From Gelidibacter sp035515035 (GTDB lineage Bacteria; Bacteroidota; Bacteroidia; Flavobacteriales; Flavobacteriaceae), in NCBI RefSeq assembly GCF_035515035.1, contig NZ_DATJCA010000152.1, positions 53,544-117,543 of the forward strand: a stretch of 64,000 bases of DNA. Reading direction: 5' to 3'. The position numbers were made by a program, and so were the translations under genes. Shown here in pieces: positions 62,767-64,000 of the stretch; positions within the stretch are counted from its first letter, which is position 1, and every line of letters starts with the position of its first letter. The notes under the pieces were generated by a model that saw only the letters and a list, made by a program, of their open reading frames with translations, was not told the DNA's origin and ran no database searches.

Positions 62767-62843
62767 GTTTCGTTTTTATAAAAAAAGAGGATCACCTCAA
62801 GATTTAAATTATTAAATTAAAGCCAATTAGGGCTTATCAACTG

Positions 62844-62851
62844 CAAAAATA
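62844..62851 (-). promoter_or_regulatory. -7 element for rbfA
   Basis: In minus-strand sense TATTTTTG, an exact TAnnTTTG match, 77 bp upstream of the rbfA ATG. A plus-strand match (TATTTTTG at 62873-62880) is nearby as well, so the AT-rich spacer may hold a divergent pair. Confidence 0.35.
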
Positions 62852-62993
62852 GAGCATATTTAAGGAATATTGTATTTTTGAAAGCACAAAGTTGGAATAG
62901 GGAACTGTTGTTGTACTCTATTCTTAACTTTTGATAATCTAAAATAGACTTCAACGCTGTTTATCAAAAATAATACGTCGGAGATTAATTAGA

Positions 62994-63078
62994 TACCTGC
63001 CTTCGCAGATATATAATGAGAGATTCCCTCCCGATAGCTATCGGGATCGCGGGAATGATAAATCGGCCTTCGCGGGCA
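62994..63078. repeat. mosaic of palindromic elements upstream of the epimerase gene
   Basis: The 317-bp gene-free space (62767-63083) contains CTGCCTTCGCAG (62998-63009), a perfect 16-bp palindrome CCCGATAGCTATCGGG (63030-63045) nested between ATTCCC (63023-63028) and GGGAAT (63051-63056), and a GGCCTTCGCGGGC tail. The parts resemble the TTCCTGC/GCAGGAA hairpins near lepA, as if one small dispersed palindrome family had been inserted repeatedly. Confidence 0.6.
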
Positions 63079-63083
63079 TTACT

Positions 63084-63488
63084 ATGAAAAAAATAGAACA
63101 TATCGGCATCGCCGTAAAAGACTTAGATGCCTCAAACGACCTATTCGCGGCACTTTTTGGAAAGCCACACTATAAAATTGAAGCGGTGGATAGCGAAGGC
63201 GTCCGCACCTCATTTTTTGAAGCCGGTCCAAATAAGATTGAGTTGCTGGAAGCCACTTCAGCCGACAGTGCAATTGCTAAGTTTATCGAGAAGAAAGGCG
63301 AGGGCATTCATCATATCGCCTTTGCGGTTGATGATATTGAAGCGGAAATTGACCGGCTTTCAAAAGAAGGATTTACCGTCTTAAATAAAACGCCCAAGAA
63401 AGGTGCCGATAACAAGTTGGTGGCTTTCTTGCACCCAAAAAGCACCAATGGCGTTTTGATTGAGTTATGCCAAGAGATAAAGTCTTAA
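63084..63488 (+). CDS. mce: methylmalonyl-CoA epimerase
   Basis: A 134-residue glyoxalase/VOC-fold enzyme interconverting the R and S forms of methylmalonyl-CoA in propionate metabolism. It has the start KKIEHIGIAVKDLDASNDLF with the first His ligand, NKIELLEATS near 53-62, GEGIHHIAFAVDD near 73-85 (second His ligands) and LIELCQE at the C-terminus (Glu ligand). The mutase subunits are not adjacent. It is followed at 50 bp by a tRNA. Confidence 0.93.
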   Translation: MKKIEHIGIAVKDLDASNDLFAALFGKPHYKIEAVDSEGVRTSFFEAGPNKIELLEATSADSAIAKFIEKKGEGIHHIAFAVDDIEAEIDRLSKEGFTVLNKTPKKGADNKLVAFLHPKSTNGVLIELCQEIKS

Positions 63489-63516
63489 AATTGTTGTATG
63501 ATTTTAAAATTAGTAG

Positions 63517-63524
63517 TAATATTG
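63517..63524 (+). promoter_or_regulatory. possible -7 element for the CAT-anticodon tRNA
   Basis: TAATATTG matches TAnnTTTG at 7 of 8 positions and ends 13 bp before the tRNA 5' end. No clear -33 element was found. Confidence 0.35.
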
Positions 63525-63537
63525 CATCCTCTTAACC

Positions 63538-63614
63538 GGTCCTATAGCTCAGCTGGTTAGAGCACTTGACTCATAATCAAGTGGTCCCTGGTTCGAGCCC
63601 AGGTGGGACCACCA
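63538..63614 (+). tRNA. tRNA with CAT anticodon (Ile2 or elongator Met)
   Basis: A complete cloverleaf: acceptor GGTCCTA pairs with TGGGACC (63604-63610, one G-T pair), the anticodon stem CTTGA/TCAAG closes loop CTCATAA (anticodon CAT), and the T arm is CCTGG-TTCGAGC-CCAGG. The discriminator is A63611 and CCA (63612-63614) is encoded, unlike in the tRNA-Cys of this window. A CTCATAA loop with flanking GGTC recalls tRNA-Ile2, in which TilS would modify C34 to lysidine, but elongator tRNA-Met is not excluded. Confidence 0.9.
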
Positions 63615-63615
63615 C

Positions 63616-63652
63616 AAAACAAAGTCTTGCGTTGCAAGACTTTGTTTTTTTT
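63616..63652 (+). terminator. terminator after the CAT-anticodon tRNA
   Basis: AACAAAGTCTTGC pairs perfectly with GCAAGACTTTGTT around a GTT loop, followed by six to eight Ts. Confidence 0.9.
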
Positions 63653-63793
63653 ATAGAAATTCTTACTGTTTTACTCGGGTTATTCTTAAAAAGATAAATT
63701 TATCTCAGAATGTTCTTAAAATAATTTAGTAGAGTAATTAAAAAATTGTTACTTTAGGCACGTGTTTACCGTCCCCACCATTATATAACATTC

Positions 63794-64000
63794 ATGATAT
63801 CATTTTTATATACGGTAGTTTTTCTTGCATTTCAGTCGGTTACGGAAACCCAAGGTCCTCCGCCACCCGCTCGTGATGGCGATCCAGAAGGCCCTCTGCT
63901 ACCAATTGATGACAACTTATGGATATTACTTGTGGCAGGATTGATGTTTGGAATTTATATTCTTTACAAAAGAAATCAAGTTATAAATAGGGCTGCATCA
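63794..64000 (+). CDS. small single-helix membrane protein, 3' end beyond the window
   Basis: An ATG at 63794 opens 69 codons that run to the window edge without a stop. The translation has an N-terminal hydrophobic segment (signal peptide-like, about residues 2-15), a Pro-rich spacer (GPPPPARDGDPEGPLLPIDD) and a membrane helix (WILLVAGLMFGIYILY, about 43-58) ending in a basic KRNQ. This is a layout I know from many short flavobacterial proteins near hypothetical or gliding-related genes. Function unknown, partial. Confidence 0.6.
   Translation, partial: MISFLYTVVFLAFQSVTETQGPPPPARDGDPEGPLLPIDDNLWILLVAGLMFGIYILYKRNQVINRAAS

Overview
The window looks like a chromosomal segment of a low-GC marine member of the Flavobacteriaceae (Bacteroidota). 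The signs are family-specific genes (DUF4837, DUF4175, a DUF6909-type protein, a bacterial GH3 protein, an outer-membrane beta-barrel receptor with a carboxypeptidase-regulatory-like N-terminus), promoters of the Bacteroidota TAnnTTTG type, weak ribosome binding sites and AT-rich spacers. The genus cannot be decided from the window. No phage, insertion sequence, transposase or CRISPR array was seen.

Layout. (1) 0.04-8.2 kb, minus strand: the end of a surface-polysaccharide cluster, with a Wzz-like chain-length protein, the four dTDP-L-rhamnose genes (rfbBACD), a decayed reading frame, a methyltransferase, a Wzx-like flippase and a Wzy-like polymerase. It runs on from an M23 peptidase, a GH3 protein and a DUF6909-type protein (8.2-12.3 kb). 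(2) 12.4-25.9 kb: tatA, DUF4837 lipoprotein, LysM transglycosylase, a phosphoglycerate kinase gene interrupted by an in-frame TGA, holB, an OmpH/Skp-like lipoprotein, a methyltransferase, mnmG flanked by two parS-like palindromes, ybeY and DUF4175. (3) 26-37.5 kb: gltX, an SPFH protein, a FemAB-like acyltransferase, glnS with a C-terminal extension, folB, tRNA-Cys, a LysE-type exporter, DUF2807, UPF0145 and rnr. (4) 37.5-38.5 kb: a gene-free kilobase with a perfect DnaA box, several near matches and an AT-rich tract, a strong candidate for oriC. (5) 38.5-49.5 kb: rpiB, GNAT, a double-OmpA protein, S41 peptidase, rnpA, M1 and S8 peptidases, an MBL hydrolase, DUF202 and a CPA-type antiporter. 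(6) 49.5-64 kb: glgA-glgC, a repeat region, lepA, a TonB-type receptor, a TolB-like lipoprotein whose 3' end is duplicated in tandem, M28 peptidase, dus, LolC/E-type permease, rbfA, methylmalonyl-CoA epimerase, a CAT-anticodon tRNA and the start of a small membrane protein.

The parS-like sites, the DnaA-box region, mnmG and rnpA together suggest that the segment is origin-proximal. Genes left of the putative origin lie almost all on the minus strand, that is, they are transcribed away from it. To the right the strands are mixed. The strongest anomalies are the pgk nonsense codon, the candidate oriC with the mnmG-flanking parS pair, the 67-bp gene-end tandem duplication and the decayed frame in the rhamnose cluster. 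No clearly new multi-gene system was recognised. The least understood conserved protein is the DUF6909-type nucleosidase-like protein.
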